Source of the DNA: CAVYUC01 sp963771595
GTDB taxonomy: Bacteria > Bacteroidota > Bacteroidia > Bacteroidales > Prolixibacteraceae
Assembly: GCA_963771595.1 (NCBI GenBank)
Contig: CAVYUC010000016.1
Location: 1 to 64,000 of the forward strand
Length of the DNA stretch: 64,000 nt
Direction of reading: 5' to 3'
Part shown: positions 27,724 to 36,242 of the stretch, piece by piece
How the letters are laid out: each line of letters starts with the position of its first letter
Numbering within the stretch: the first letter of the stretch is position 1
The notes under the pieces: generated by a model
Told to the model about the DNA's origin: nothing
The model's input: the letters and a program-made list of their open reading frames with translations, nothing else
The model's database searches: none
Position numbers and translations under genes: made by a program

Positions 27724-29007
27724 TTATTCTGCAGCTATTATTTCCTCTTGCCACACAATTTTATGGAGTTCGTTCATCAGTGAATCTTTCAACACATTGT
27801 ACTTTAGCAGATTCTCCTCTTTCACCGGCTCAATGGGCGGAGCTTTTACTTTTAACGGATCAACCGGAGTACCATTCTTATAAACCCGAAAGTCGAGATG
27901 CGGACCAGTAGCTAAACCAGTGGAACCAACATAACCTATAATTTCGCCTTGCTTGACTCTTTTTCCAACGGCAATACCTTTTGCAAATCCCGACAAATGC
28001 ATGTAAGTTGTTGTGTAAACAGAATTATGCTTTATCTTAACATAATTTCCACCACCTGATTTCTGGTAAGCTCGGGCAATCACGGTACCATCCCCAATTG
28101 TTTTAACCGGCGTTCCTTTGGGCGCTGCATAATCCACTCCGTGATGTGGTCTTCTGATGCGTAAAACAGGGTGCATCCTGCTGTTTGAAAAACGGGAACT
28201 GATTCGTGAAAATTCAAGTGGCGCCTTTAAAAATGCTTTGCGTAAACTTTTCCCTTTCTCATCGAAATAATCAAACCGCTCATCCTGGAAAAAACGAAAA
28301 GCAAAATTTGGTTCTCTGTAATGATCAAATTCAACAGCATAAATGGTTCCAATTCCAATGGAAGCCGAATCCACGAAAAGTTCATCGTAGATCAACCGAA
28401 ACCGATCACCTTTTTGAATAGCATAAAAATCGATTGTCCACTGATAAATACTATTCAAATCGAGCGCCAGCATTGGGTCGAGTCCATTGTCACTCATGGT
28501 ATTCCACAATGAACTTGTAATTATGCCCTGTGCCGTTCGCAATCGGGTCTGAACATCTTTTTCGCCTTTGTACACCTTTAAAGAATCGAAAAGTTCATAA
28601 ACATAATATTCAGTCTGTGAATTTTCGTAAACAAAATATTTTACCTGCGGAACAGAATCGCGGCTTAAAAAGAAAGTGTAGAGATTTCCGCTTCTTATTT
28701 TACGCACATCGAAAACATCTTTAGAATTGCGGGCGATTTTGTCAATTGTTGCCAAATCAACATTGTACAGGTTTAAAATATTGCTTAAATTCTGATTCGG
28801 TTTAACCGTACCGGCAGCTAATTGAAAAGAATCAACCGGTAATCCGTATTTCAAAATTGGCGGAGGAGGCGGTATTGGCAAAGTATCCAATTCAAATTGC
28901 TCATTTTTCTGATTTTTAACATTTTGCCGACACGAAAAAATTAAGCTCAGCACCACAATGAACATCATTCCCTTCAAAATCAACTTCCATTCATTCTTCA
29001 TCCGCAT
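27724..29007 (-). CDS. M23 family peptidoglycan metallopeptidase lipoprotein
   Basis: Envelope endopeptidase-like protein of 427 residues with a lipoprotein signal (LSLIFSCRQN). A proline-rich stretch (PIPPPPPILK) follows, then a long N-terminal region resembling those of cell-division-type M23 proteins (about 60-270), and the M23 domain (about 280-400) with zinc-site motif HHGVDYAAPKGTPV. The second motif reads GPHLDFRVY, where lysostaphin-like enzymes normally have HxH. The change of the last ligand His to Asp could alter or abolish zinc binding, or may be a variant of this Bacteroidota group. It is convergent with the sugar importer and belongs to a different unit. Confidence 0.87.
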   Translation of the reverse strand: MRMKNEWKLILKGMMFIVVLSLIFSCRQNVKNQKNEQFELDTLPIPPPPPILKYGLPVDSFQLAAGTVKPNQNLSNILNLYNVDLATIDKIARNSKDVFDVRKIRSGNLYTFFLSRDSVPQVKYFVYENSQTEYYVYELFDSLKVYKGEKDVQTRLRTAQGIITSSLWNTMSDNGLDPMLALDLNSIYQWTIDFYAIQKGDRFRLIYDELFVDSASIGIGTIYAVEFDHYREPNFAFRFFQDERFDYFDEKGKSLRKAFLKAPLEFSRISSRFSNSRMHPVLRIRRPHHGVDYAAPKGTPVKTIGDGTVIARAYQKSGGGNYVKIKHNSVYTTTYMHLSGFAKGIAVGKRVKQGEIIGYVGSTGLATGPHLDFRVYKNGTPVDPLKVKAPPIEPVKEENLLKYNVLKDSLMNELHKIVWQEEIIAAE

Positions 29008-29140
29008 AAATCAAAATTCTTGTATTATTTCAAAAACGCAATAATAGGAAATTTGATTTTCTTTTAGCCATTTTTAACCGGCAAATGAATTGAGCAATGA
29101 AAATTTATAAGCGATATATATTAGAAAAAAGTGGAATTGG

Positions 29141-29998
29141 TTACAATTTTAATTTTTCAAATCCCTGACCATAAACGCCCATCACACTACCCATGGAGAT
29201 AAAAGCATCCGGATCAATTTCTTTTATTTTTCTGAAAACGGCACTTGTTTCTCTTTTCCTGAGCACAGACATAATGATTTTGGTATCTTCCTTTGTGTAC
29301 CAGCCCATACCATCAAGAATTGTCACTCCCCGAATAGCTTCCAGGTTGATAAAATCGGCAATTTCTTCATACTTTTTGGAAATGATAAACATTTGAGCAG
29401 AACGATTGGCACCGCTTAAAAATGAATCCAGCGAATAGGAGACCACCCACATGGAAACATAACCATAAACCAGCTTGGCAGGCGATTGAAAAACAAAGTA
29501 GGAAGAAGCAATTATGATTACATCGCAATACAAAATAATGCGCCCCGGACTGATGTTTTTGTACTTATTAATAATCATCGCAAAAATATCAGTTCCGCCC
29601 GTGCTTCCGCCGCGCGAGAATACAATTCCCAGTCCTATTCCGCCAAACATTCCACCCAAAACTGCCGACAAAAAAGTATCATCTACAAGCGGCGCCTTTA
29701 AAACGTTCTGGAAGACAGCAAAAAAAACGGTTAAAACGGCAATGCTGTAAATGGTTTTTACCCCGAAATTGGCACCAAGAATTTTTATGGCTACCAAAAC
29801 CAAAACCGCATTAATGGTGAGAAAAGTAATGCTGATGGGAATTTTCGTGGCAAAATAAACTACCGCTGCCACACCACTTATTCCACCTCCGGTAATTTCT
29901 GCCGGAACCAAAAACAACAACCAGCCCATGGCAAAAGCAAGTAACCCAAAAGTTATGATGACATAATCTTTGATTATACTGCTTAATTTGGTTTTCAT
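29141..29998 (-). CDS. YitT family membrane protein (DUF161/DUF2179)
   Basis: A 285-residue membrane protein of the YitT family: five or six hydrophobic segments (GLLAFAMGWLLFLVPAEIT, GGGISGVAAVVYF, FAVFQ and GIVFSRGGSTGGTDIFAMI) followed by a soluble C-terminal DUF2179 domain (about 210-285, with VTILDGMGWYTKEDTKIIM). Function is unknown; a transporter role is assumed for the family. I chose the ATG at 29998 (MKTKLSSIIKDYVIITFG); the longer frame to 30085 adds a non-conserved N terminus. Its promoter lies next to the relic region at 30.1-30.3 kb. Confidence 0.85.
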   Translation of the reverse strand: MKTKLSSIIKDYVIITFGLLAFAMGWLLFLVPAEITGGGISGVAAVVYFATKIPISITFLTINAVLVLVAIKILGANFGVKTIYSIAVLTVFFAVFQNVLKAPLVDDTFLSAVLGGMFGGIGLGIVFSRGGSTGGTDIFAMIINKYKNISPGRIILYCDVIIIASSYFVFQSPAKLVYGYVSMWVVSYSLDSFLSGANRSAQMFIISKKYEEIADFINLEAIRGVTILDGMGWYTKEDTKIIMSVLRKRETSAVFRKIKEIDPDAFISMGSVMGVYGQGFEKLKL

Positions 29999-30178
29999 TT
30001 GTACTGTAAACATTGTAAAAATATATCCTGTTAAACGGGCGCAAATGAACAAAGTGTTATATGAAAAAAACTTGATGTTTATCATGAAAATCCGGATTAG
30101 TAGAGATTTAACACGAATATAACTTTTGGTAACATTGAAGAAGGACAGCCTGCTCCGACTGCCCTTTTTTCAAAATTT

Positions 30179-30255
30179 TTATCCCACTACCACATTTATA
30201 ATTTTCTTCAGAACATAAATGAACTTGCGAAGGTTTTCCTGTCAGCCATTTCTGT
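30179..30255 (-). pseudogene. Degenerate copy of the leuS 3' end
   Basis: Read on the minus strand, this stretch encodes RKFIYVLKKIINVVVG then TAA, nearly the same as the last residues of the intact leuS at 31192 (RKFILVPKKIINVVVG). QKWLTGK is present upstream but shifted by one base. A hairpin with a T run (about 30142-30168) sits just beyond the stop, as at the real leuS. It is a direct repeat, about 1 kb away, of the intact gene end, with the outer-membrane gene at 30589 in between. Confidence 0.75.
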
Positions 30256-30334
30256 TTTCGCCCAATGAGCAAAAACGTATTTCACCTGTTTTTCGATCCT
30301 TCCTACCAAGTAATGCCGGATGGGCAGCCTGTAC
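30250..30334 (+). pseudogene. Fragment of a TonB-receptor gene
   Basis: About 85 bp aligns with 37638-37722 inside the TonB receptor gene, with two small gaps and about ten mismatches; TTTCACCTGTTTTTCGATCC is identical in both. The frame is broken, so it is not coding. It abuts the leuS relic in the opposite coding sense. Confidence 0.75.
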
Positions 30335-30588
30335 TTACACAAATCAAGTTCTAAATCGGGTGATATGAATAAACCTAGAATCTAAAAGAATGAAGAGCAA
30401 GCATTTTTTATTGAAATATTAAAATTATTAAGAACCACTTTAAATAAACATATTCTAATTATATTATTGCATCAAATTCTGAAAAAAAAAAAATAGATTT
30501 GAACTTCGACAATAAATTTTACGAACTAAGTTCGGGATATAGTTATGGTATAAAATTAAAATTACGTATTTCAAATTAAAGTTTCAGC
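30335..30588. other. AT-rich gene-free stretch
   Basis: Between the relics and the outer-membrane gene. It is very AT-rich with an A12 run near 30482. No coding frame, tRNA or clear hairpin was found; the promoter of the gene at 30589 is presumably here. Confidence 0.4.
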
Positions 30589-31155
30589 ATGAAAAAAATT
30601 CTGGTTTTAAACTTTCTAATTATTGCTAGTATTAACGCTTTTTCTCAGGAAAAAATAGCTTTGGGTGTAGGAATTAATAGGTTACAACCCAAAAGTGCAG
30701 GTTCTGGCTTTGAAGCACAGGTTGGTTCCCAATGTGGGATTTATTTCAGAAAAACTTTAGGAAACTCCTTTTTATTAGAAAAAGGAATTTCATTAGTCAT
30801 TTCAAAATTTGAAGATACGAATGCTGGCAATGTTTTAATATTGAAAAATACTACCCATTCTATTTGTGTGCCATTTCTATGGTACTACACCAGAATTAAA
30901 TACATTCATCCTTTTCTGGGAGTGGAAGGAAATTGGCGCTTTAACAGTGATACTGATTATTTTGTTCCTTCTTATTTGAACCAAAAGGTTTCTGAATTAC
31001 AGTTTTCAATTGCAATGGGAGCCGAGGCAACAATTGTTAAAAATATATCACTCAATTTGAAATATTCCATGATACCATATCTCATCACAATTGGCAATAT
31101 GGACCTTTGGGGGTTTCAAATAGGAGTTAAATACAGTTTTGAAAGAAACAATTAA
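30589..31155 (+). CDS. Small outer-membrane beta-barrel protein
   Basis: A 188-residue protein with a signal peptide (MKKILVLNFLIIASINAFSQ) and alternating strand-like segments ending in an aromatic-rich C terminus (WGFQIGVKYSFERNN), typical of small outer-membrane barrels. No specific family is recognised. It stands alone between a relic and the intact end of leuS, and its base composition is more AT-rich than its neighbours. This suggests it arrived with the event that duplicated the leuS end. A terminator hairpin follows at 31165-31187. Confidence 0.7.
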   Translation: MKKILVLNFLIIASINAFSQEKIALGVGINRLQPKSAGSGFEAQVGSQCGIYFRKTLGNSFLLEKGISLVISKFEDTNAGNVLILKNTTHSICVPFLWYYTRIKYIHPFLGVEGNWRFNSDTDYFVPSYLNQKVSELQFSIAMGAEATIVKNISLNLKYSMIPYLITIGNMDLWGFQIGVKYSFERNN

Positions 31156-31164
31156 AATAAAAAA

Positions 31165-31187
31165 AAGAGGTGGCTTTACCGCCTCTT
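31165..31187. terminator. Bidirectional terminator between the OMP gene and leuS
   Basis: GAGGTGG-CTTTAC-CGCCTC stem with an A run on the left and a T run on the right, between two convergent gene ends. It can serve both directions. Confidence 0.8.
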
Positions 31188-31191
31188 TTTT

Positions 31192-33843
31192 TTACCCAAC
31201 CACCACATTTATAATTTTCTTCGGAACCAAAATAAATTTGCGTACTGTTTTTCCAGCCAGCCACTTTTGAGCCAGATCATGCGACAATACGCTTTTTTCT
31301 ATTTCAACTTTTGGCATATCCAGCGGTAATTCTATCTTAAACCGCATCTTTCCGTTAAATGATACCGGATACTCATATACATCTTCCTGAAGCAAACTCT
31401 CATCTACATGGGGCCATTCTTCGTATGCCAGTGTTTTTTCATTACCGTAAACCGACCACAACTCTTCGGCCATGTGCGGAGCAAACGGAGCAAGTATCTT
31501 TGCAAATGTTTCTGCTGTCTCCTTTGTTACTTTTCCCTTTTTTATGACCAGGTTATTAAAAACCATTAATGCTGAAACAGCAGTGTTGAACTTCAGGTTT
31601 TCAATATCCGATTCCACTTTACGAATCGTTTGATGCAGCAATTTTGCCACTTCAGCATCTTCCTCTCCATCAGTAATATTCCCGGTGTCAGCAAAAAAAC
31701 GATAGACACGGTTTAAAAAATTGAAAACTCCCTTCACTCCATTTTCGGCCCAGGGTTTACGCTCGTCGAGCGGCCCCATAAACATTTCGTACAACCGCAA
31801 TGAATCGGCTCCGTACTTATCAATTACATCGTCAGGGTTCACCACATTCTTGAGCGACTTGGACATTTTGGCTACAATCTGTTTCAGTTCTTCTCCGGTT
31901 TCCCTGTGAAAAAACTTACCATCTTTTTCCTCTGCCAAATCCGAAGAAACCTTTGCTCCGGTGGAAGTTTCGTAGGCAAATGCCAGAATCATTCCCTGGT
32001 TGTACAATTTAGTGAAAGGTTCATCGGTTGAAACCACACCCAAATCGAACAAAACTTTGTGCCAGAAACGGGAATACAGCAAATGCAAAACAGCATGTTC
32101 GGCACCTCCAATATATAAATCAACCGGCATCCAGTAGGCTTCCTTTGCCGGATCAAAAATCTGTTCATCGTTTCTGGGATCGATATAGCGCAGATAATAC
32201 CAGCAAGAGCCTGCCCACTGCGGCATTGTATTGGTTTCTCGCCTTCCTTTTCGTCCGTTTTTATCGGTAACTATCAGCCAATCTTCGGCATTAGCCAGGG
32301 GCGATTCGCCGGAATCACCAGGCGTATATTTTTCAAGTTCAGGCAATTCCAATGGTAAATCTTCATCATCAATAAGTGAAACTTCGCCATCTTCCCAATG
32401 AATCACCGGAAATGGCTCACCCCAGTAGCGCTGACGGCTAAACAGCCAGTCGCGCATTTTAAAGTTAACCATAGCTTTCCCAAGATCATTGGATTCCAGC
32501 CAATCGATTGTTGCCTTTATTCCCTGTTCCTTATTCAGGCCATTAATATCCAGCCCGGTTTTACTGTTTGCTGAATTGATGTATTTTCCATCCTCCGTCC
32601 AGCAGGCATTTCCCTCCAGAATTGCCTCCCTGTTTTCCACATCTCCCGGATCGAGTATGCATATCACCGGGATATCGAATGCTTTTGCAAATTCAAAATC
32701 GCGGGTATCATGTGCAGGAACTGCCATAATTGCGCCGGTTCCATATCCCGTTAAAACATAATCGGCAATCCAAATCGGAATCTTCTGATTATTCACCGGA
32801 TTTATTGCAAAACGCCCGGTAAATACACCCGTCTTCACTTTGGCTAAATCAGTCCGGTCCAAATCTGATTTAAGCGCTGCCGCCTTCACATATTGTTCAA
32901 CTTCGTCTTTTTGTTTCGGAATAGTGATTTCATTCACCCATTCGTGTTCAGGCGAAACAACCATATAAGTAGCGCCAAATAACGTATCGGGGCGTGTGGT
33001 ATAAACCCGTAATTTTTTATTCAATCCATCCAGCATAAAATCAACTTCAGCGCCGGTTGATTTGCCAATCCAATTACGTTGCATGCTTTTTACGCTTTCC
33101 GGCCAATCTATATTATCAAGACCATTTAACAACCTTTCTGCATAATGAGGAATGCGGAGCAACCATTGCTTCAGGTTTTTGCGAATTACCTGATTGCCGC
33201 ATTTCTCGTGCGAACCATCTGTCAGCACTTCTTCATTGGCACAAACTGTTTTGCACGATTCGCACCACCAAACCTGGGCATTGGCATAATAAGCCAGACG
33301 TTTCTCATTAATATATTCATTTACTGCATCGCTTCCTTTAATTTTAATTTCTTCGGGAATTGAAAGTTCAGCAATCGGCCTTCCTTTTTTTGTTTCGTTA
33401 TCAAACCAGGTGTTGTACAGCCTTTTAAAAATCCATTGTGTCCATTTAAAATAATGCGGATCAGTGGTGTTTATTTCGCGGTCCCAGTCATAACTTAAAC
33501 CAATTTCTTTTATCTGCCTTCTGAAATTATCGCAGTTCTTTTGTGTGGTAATTGCAGGATGAGTCCCGGTTTGCATGGCATACTGTTCTGCAGGCAACCC
33601 AAAAGCATCGTAGCCCATTGGATGCAACACATTAAAACCTTTCATCCGTTTGTAGCGGCTGATAATATCTGTGGCAGTGTATCCTTCAGGATGCCCAACA
33701 TGCAAACCTGCTCCCGATGGATATGGAAACATATCGAGGATGTAATATTTTTGTTTCGAAAAATCATCCTCAGTTTTAAACGTTTTGTTTTCTTCCCAAT
33801 ATTTCTGCCACTTTGGTTCTATTTCTGCAAAATTATATTCCAT
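31192..33843 (-). CDS. leuS: Leucyl-tRNA synthetase
   Basis: Class Ia aminoacyl-tRNA synthetase of 883 residues charging tRNA-Leu in the cytoplasm. The HIGH-type motif is in PYPSGAGLHVGHPEGYT and the KMSKS motif in AKMSKSLKNVVNPDDV. The editing domain (GTGAIMAVPAHDTRDFEFA) and the C-terminal anticodon-binding part are present, ending RKFILVPKKIINVVVG. The gene is intact, unlike several accessory genes nearby. A degenerate copy of its last 75 bases lies 1 kb downstream. Confidence 0.97.
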   Translation of the reverse strand: MEYNFAEIEPKWQKYWEENKTFKTEDDFSKQKYYILDMFPYPSGAGLHVGHPEGYTATDIISRYKRMKGFNVLHPMGYDAFGLPAEQYAMQTGTHPAITTQKNCDNFRRQIKEIGLSYDWDREINTTDPHYFKWTQWIFKRLYNTWFDNETKKGRPIAELSIPEEIKIKGSDAVNEYINEKRLAYYANAQVWWCESCKTVCANEEVLTDGSHEKCGNQVIRKNLKQWLLRIPHYAERLLNGLDNIDWPESVKSMQRNWIGKSTGAEVDFMLDGLNKKLRVYTTRPDTLFGATYMVVSPEHEWVNEITIPKQKDEVEQYVKAAALKSDLDRTDLAKVKTGVFTGRFAINPVNNQKIPIWIADYVLTGYGTGAIMAVPAHDTRDFEFAKAFDIPVICILDPGDVENREAILEGNACWTEDGKYINSANSKTGLDINGLNKEQGIKATIDWLESNDLGKAMVNFKMRDWLFSRQRYWGEPFPVIHWEDGEVSLIDDEDLPLELPELEKYTPGDSGESPLANAEDWLIVTDKNGRKGRRETNTMPQWAGSCWYYLRYIDPRNDEQIFDPAKEAYWMPVDLYIGGAEHAVLHLLYSRFWHKVLFDLGVVSTDEPFTKLYNQGMILAFAYETSTGAKVSSDLAEEKDGKFFHRETGEELKQIVAKMSKSLKNVVNPDDVIDKYGADSLRLYEMFMGPLDERKPWAENGVKGVFNFLNRVYRFFADTGNITDGEEDAEVAKLLHQTIRKVESDIENLKFNTAVSALMVFNNLVIKKGKVTKETAETFAKILAPFAPHMAEELWSVYGNEKTLAYEEWPHVDESLLQEDVYEYPVSFNGKMRFKIELPLDMPKVEIEKSVLSHDLAQKWLAGKTVRKFILVPKKIINVVVG

Positions 33844-34012
33844 TTTTATTCCTCAAAAAAAGATTTTGAAATTCAAGCCGCAAAGATAAATATTTTGTTT
33901 GACGTAGCCGGTTGAAACCTCCAACTCGCCGTGAACAAATCCCCATCTTTTAATGTATTGAAATAAAGACTACAATAAAAAACACACTTCATTTTTCAAA
34001 TAATACATAAAA

Positions 34013-35368
34013 ATGAATACAAAGAATTCAAAGGCTTTCACTGAAGATTTCATGAAATATGTAAAGACAAAAAATCCGCGTCAACAGGAATTTCACCAGG
34101 CGGTTAATGAAGTGGTGGAATCGCTTGCTGATTTTGTTCTCGAAAATCCGAGATACATTCATTCAAAAGTATTGGAACGGATGGTAGAGCCGGAGCGAAC
34201 CGTTATTTTTCGTGTGCCATGGGTCGACGACCGCGGACAAATTCACATCAACCGCGGTTACCGGGTTGAAATGAACAGTGCTATCGGCCCTTATAAAGGG
34301 GGGTTACGATTTCATGCTACTGTTAACTTAAGCATTTTAAAGTTTTTGGCATTTGAACAGGTTTTAAAAAACAGCCTCACCTCGCTGCCAATGGGTGGCG
34401 GTAAGGGCGGTTCTGATTTCGATCCAAAAAACAAAACCGATAATGAGGTGATGCGTTTCTGCCAGAGCTTTATGACAGAACTGTTCAGGCACATCGGGCA
34501 ATATACTGATATTCCGGCTGGTGATATCGGCGTTGGAGGACGTGAAATCGGCTACCTTTTTGGTCAGTACAAACGCCTGAGAAATGAATTTACAGGAGTT
34601 CTTACCGGGAAAGGAATCGATTGGGGCGGTTCAATAATTCGTCCCGAAGCTACCGGTTATGGTGCAGTTTACTTTGCCCGCGAAATGCTTAAAACAAAAG
34701 ATGACAATATAAAAGACAAGGTTGTTACCATTTCAGGATCAGGAAATGTTGCTCAGTTTGCAGCAGAAAAAGTAATTGAGTTCGGTGGAAAACTTGTAAC
34801 ACTTTCCGACTCGGATGGAACAATATACGACCCCGATGGAATAGACCGCGAAAAACTGGAATATTTAAAGGAACTGAAAAACATTCACCGCGGCCGGATT
34901 AGTGATTATGCAAAAAAGTACAAGGTGGAATACCTGGAAAAAGAACGCCCGTGGAAAATAAAATGCGACATTGCAATGCCATGTGCCACCGAAAATGAGA
35001 TAAGCGGCGAAGAGGCCAAATCACTGGTAAAAAACGGATGTATCCTGGTTTCGGAAGGTGCAAACATGCCCAGCACCAATGAAGCTGAAGATCATTTCAG
35101 GGAAGCAAAAATTTTACATGCACCGGGCAAGGCAGCTAATGCCGGCGGTGTGGCAGTTTCCGGCCTGGAGATGACCCAAAACAGTATGCGCCTGAACTGG
35201 AGCCGTGAAGAAGTAGACAACAAACTGCAGTCGATAATGTGCAACATCCACGAAATGTGTGTCAAATATGGCAAAGAAAAAGATGATTATGTGAATTATG
35301 TAAAAGGTGCAAATATTGCCGGTTTTGTAAAGGTTTCCAATGCAATGATTTCACAGGGTTTGGTCTGA
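34013..35368 (+). CDS. gdhA: NADP-type glutamate dehydrogenase
   Basis: A 451-residue hexameric-type glutamate dehydrogenase, converting 2-oxoglutarate and ammonia to glutamate. The active-site block is GPYKGGLRFHATVNLSILKF then PMGGGKGGSDFDPKN with the catalytic Lys. The nucleotide-binding domain has VTISGSGNVAQFAAEKVIEF. The length and N-terminal region fit the NADP-dependent assimilatory class. It is monocistronic, with its own promoter region (169 bp to leuS, divergent) and a terminator at about 35541-35567. Confidence 0.95.
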   Translation: MNTKNSKAFTEDFMKYVKTKNPRQQEFHQAVNEVVESLADFVLENPRYIHSKVLERMVEPERTVIFRVPWVDDRGQIHINRGYRVEMNSAIGPYKGGLRFHATVNLSILKFLAFEQVLKNSLTSLPMGGGKGGSDFDPKNKTDNEVMRFCQSFMTELFRHIGQYTDIPAGDIGVGGREIGYLFGQYKRLRNEFTGVLTGKGIDWGGSIIRPEATGYGAVYFAREMLKTKDDNIKDKVVTISGSGNVAQFAAEKVIEFGGKLVTLSDSDGTIYDPDGIDREKLEYLKELKNIHRGRISDYAKKYKVEYLEKERPWKIKCDIAMPCATENEISGEEAKSLVKNGCILVSEGANMPSTNEAEDHFREAKILHAPGKAANAGGVAVSGLEMTQNSMRLNWSREEVDNKLQSIMCNIHEMCVKYGKEKDDYVNYVKGANIAGFVKVSNAMISQGLV

Positions 35369-35540
35369 GAAAACCAAACAGGAATAAGGGTTGTTTCAAT
35401 TCAAATTAAATGCTGAAAAATTATTTTCAACAAAAATACAATGATACAATAAACCCGATTAAATTGCGTTTTGGGAAAAGAAGGAAGGCAAAAATAGCAG
35501 TCCACTTTATCGATCAATTCGGTATTGCCTTCCGAAAATT

Positions 35541-35567
35541 GAGGGGCGGTTTTTCCGTCCCTCTTTT
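35541..35567 (+). terminator. Intrinsic terminator after gdhA
   Basis: GAGGGGCGG-TTTTT-CCGTCCCTC stem (one G-T pair) followed by TTTTATTT, 172 bp after the gdhA stop. No gene is supported between. Confidence 0.75.
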
Positions 35568-35634
35568 ATTTAAAAGAATCCCAAACTTTGTCATTTATAA
35601 CAAGTTCATTTCGTAATTTTGTAAAAAGCACATT

Positions 35635-36135
35635 TTGAAAATCAATAATAACATCGGAACGACGTTTGGCAATCCTGCTGTTTTCGCAGCATACCTTTTT
35701 ATCATTTCCGGTGTGGGAGTCTTTTTCATGAAAGGCATTTCAGGTGGTGGATATATTCTTGCCGGAATGTGTATACTCATTTCATCGTTTGTTGCCTTTA
35801 CTTCTTCAGGTGTGGAAATCGATACTGAACTCCGGCAAATCAGAAATTACTACAAAATTTTCGGACTGTTTAAAACCGGGGAATGGAAAAGCCTGGATTT
35901 GTACCTGGGCATCACCTTAATCCCCATGAAAAGGGTTTATACCATGGCTAGCCGTTCAAACCGCACCACTTCATCCGTTCAAAAAGATTACCGTATTTTT
36001 TTAGTAAACAAGTCGAAACGACCCGCCTTCGCCATTAAAAAATGCAAAACCAGACAACAGGCTCAGAACAGTCTCGATGAATTTTCCATCTGGTTAAAAT
36101 ATCCGGTATTTTCTCCCAGGCGACATTTTGCCTGA
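35635..36135 (+). CDS. Uncharacterised protein with two membrane helices
   Basis: A 166-residue frame starting with TTG (no ATG nearby). Two hydrophobic helices (about 14-33 and 38-57, with GISGGGYILAGMCILISSFV) are followed by a soluble domain of about 105 residues (DTELRQIRNYYKIFGLFKTGE, RSNRTTSSVQKDYRIFLVN). This resembles small bacterial proteins with a PH-like membrane-proximal domain, but I do not recognise the family. It sits alone between gdhA and the TonB receptor gene. Start choice is uncertain. Confidence 0.6.
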   Translation: MKINNNIGTTFGNPAVFAAYLFIISGVGVFFMKGISGGGYILAGMCILISSFVAFTSSGVEIDTELRQIRNYYKIFGLFKTGEWKSLDLYLGITLIPMKRVYTMASRSNRTTSSVQKDYRIFLVNKSKRPAFAIKKCKTRQQAQNSLDEFSIWLKYPVFSPRRHFA

Positions 36136-36242
36136 TTGAATTTTAATAAAACATGTTTTTTCGGACTGTTTGTAACCTTCGCTACATAATTATTCCAAAG
36201 TATTTCGTTTTATAGCAGGAAGAAAACAAGTAACTAAATAAC

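Noticed and set aside
35410..35616. A 68-codon frame after gdhA
   Set aside because: It spans the gdhA terminator hairpin, has no conserved motif and no clear ribosome site.
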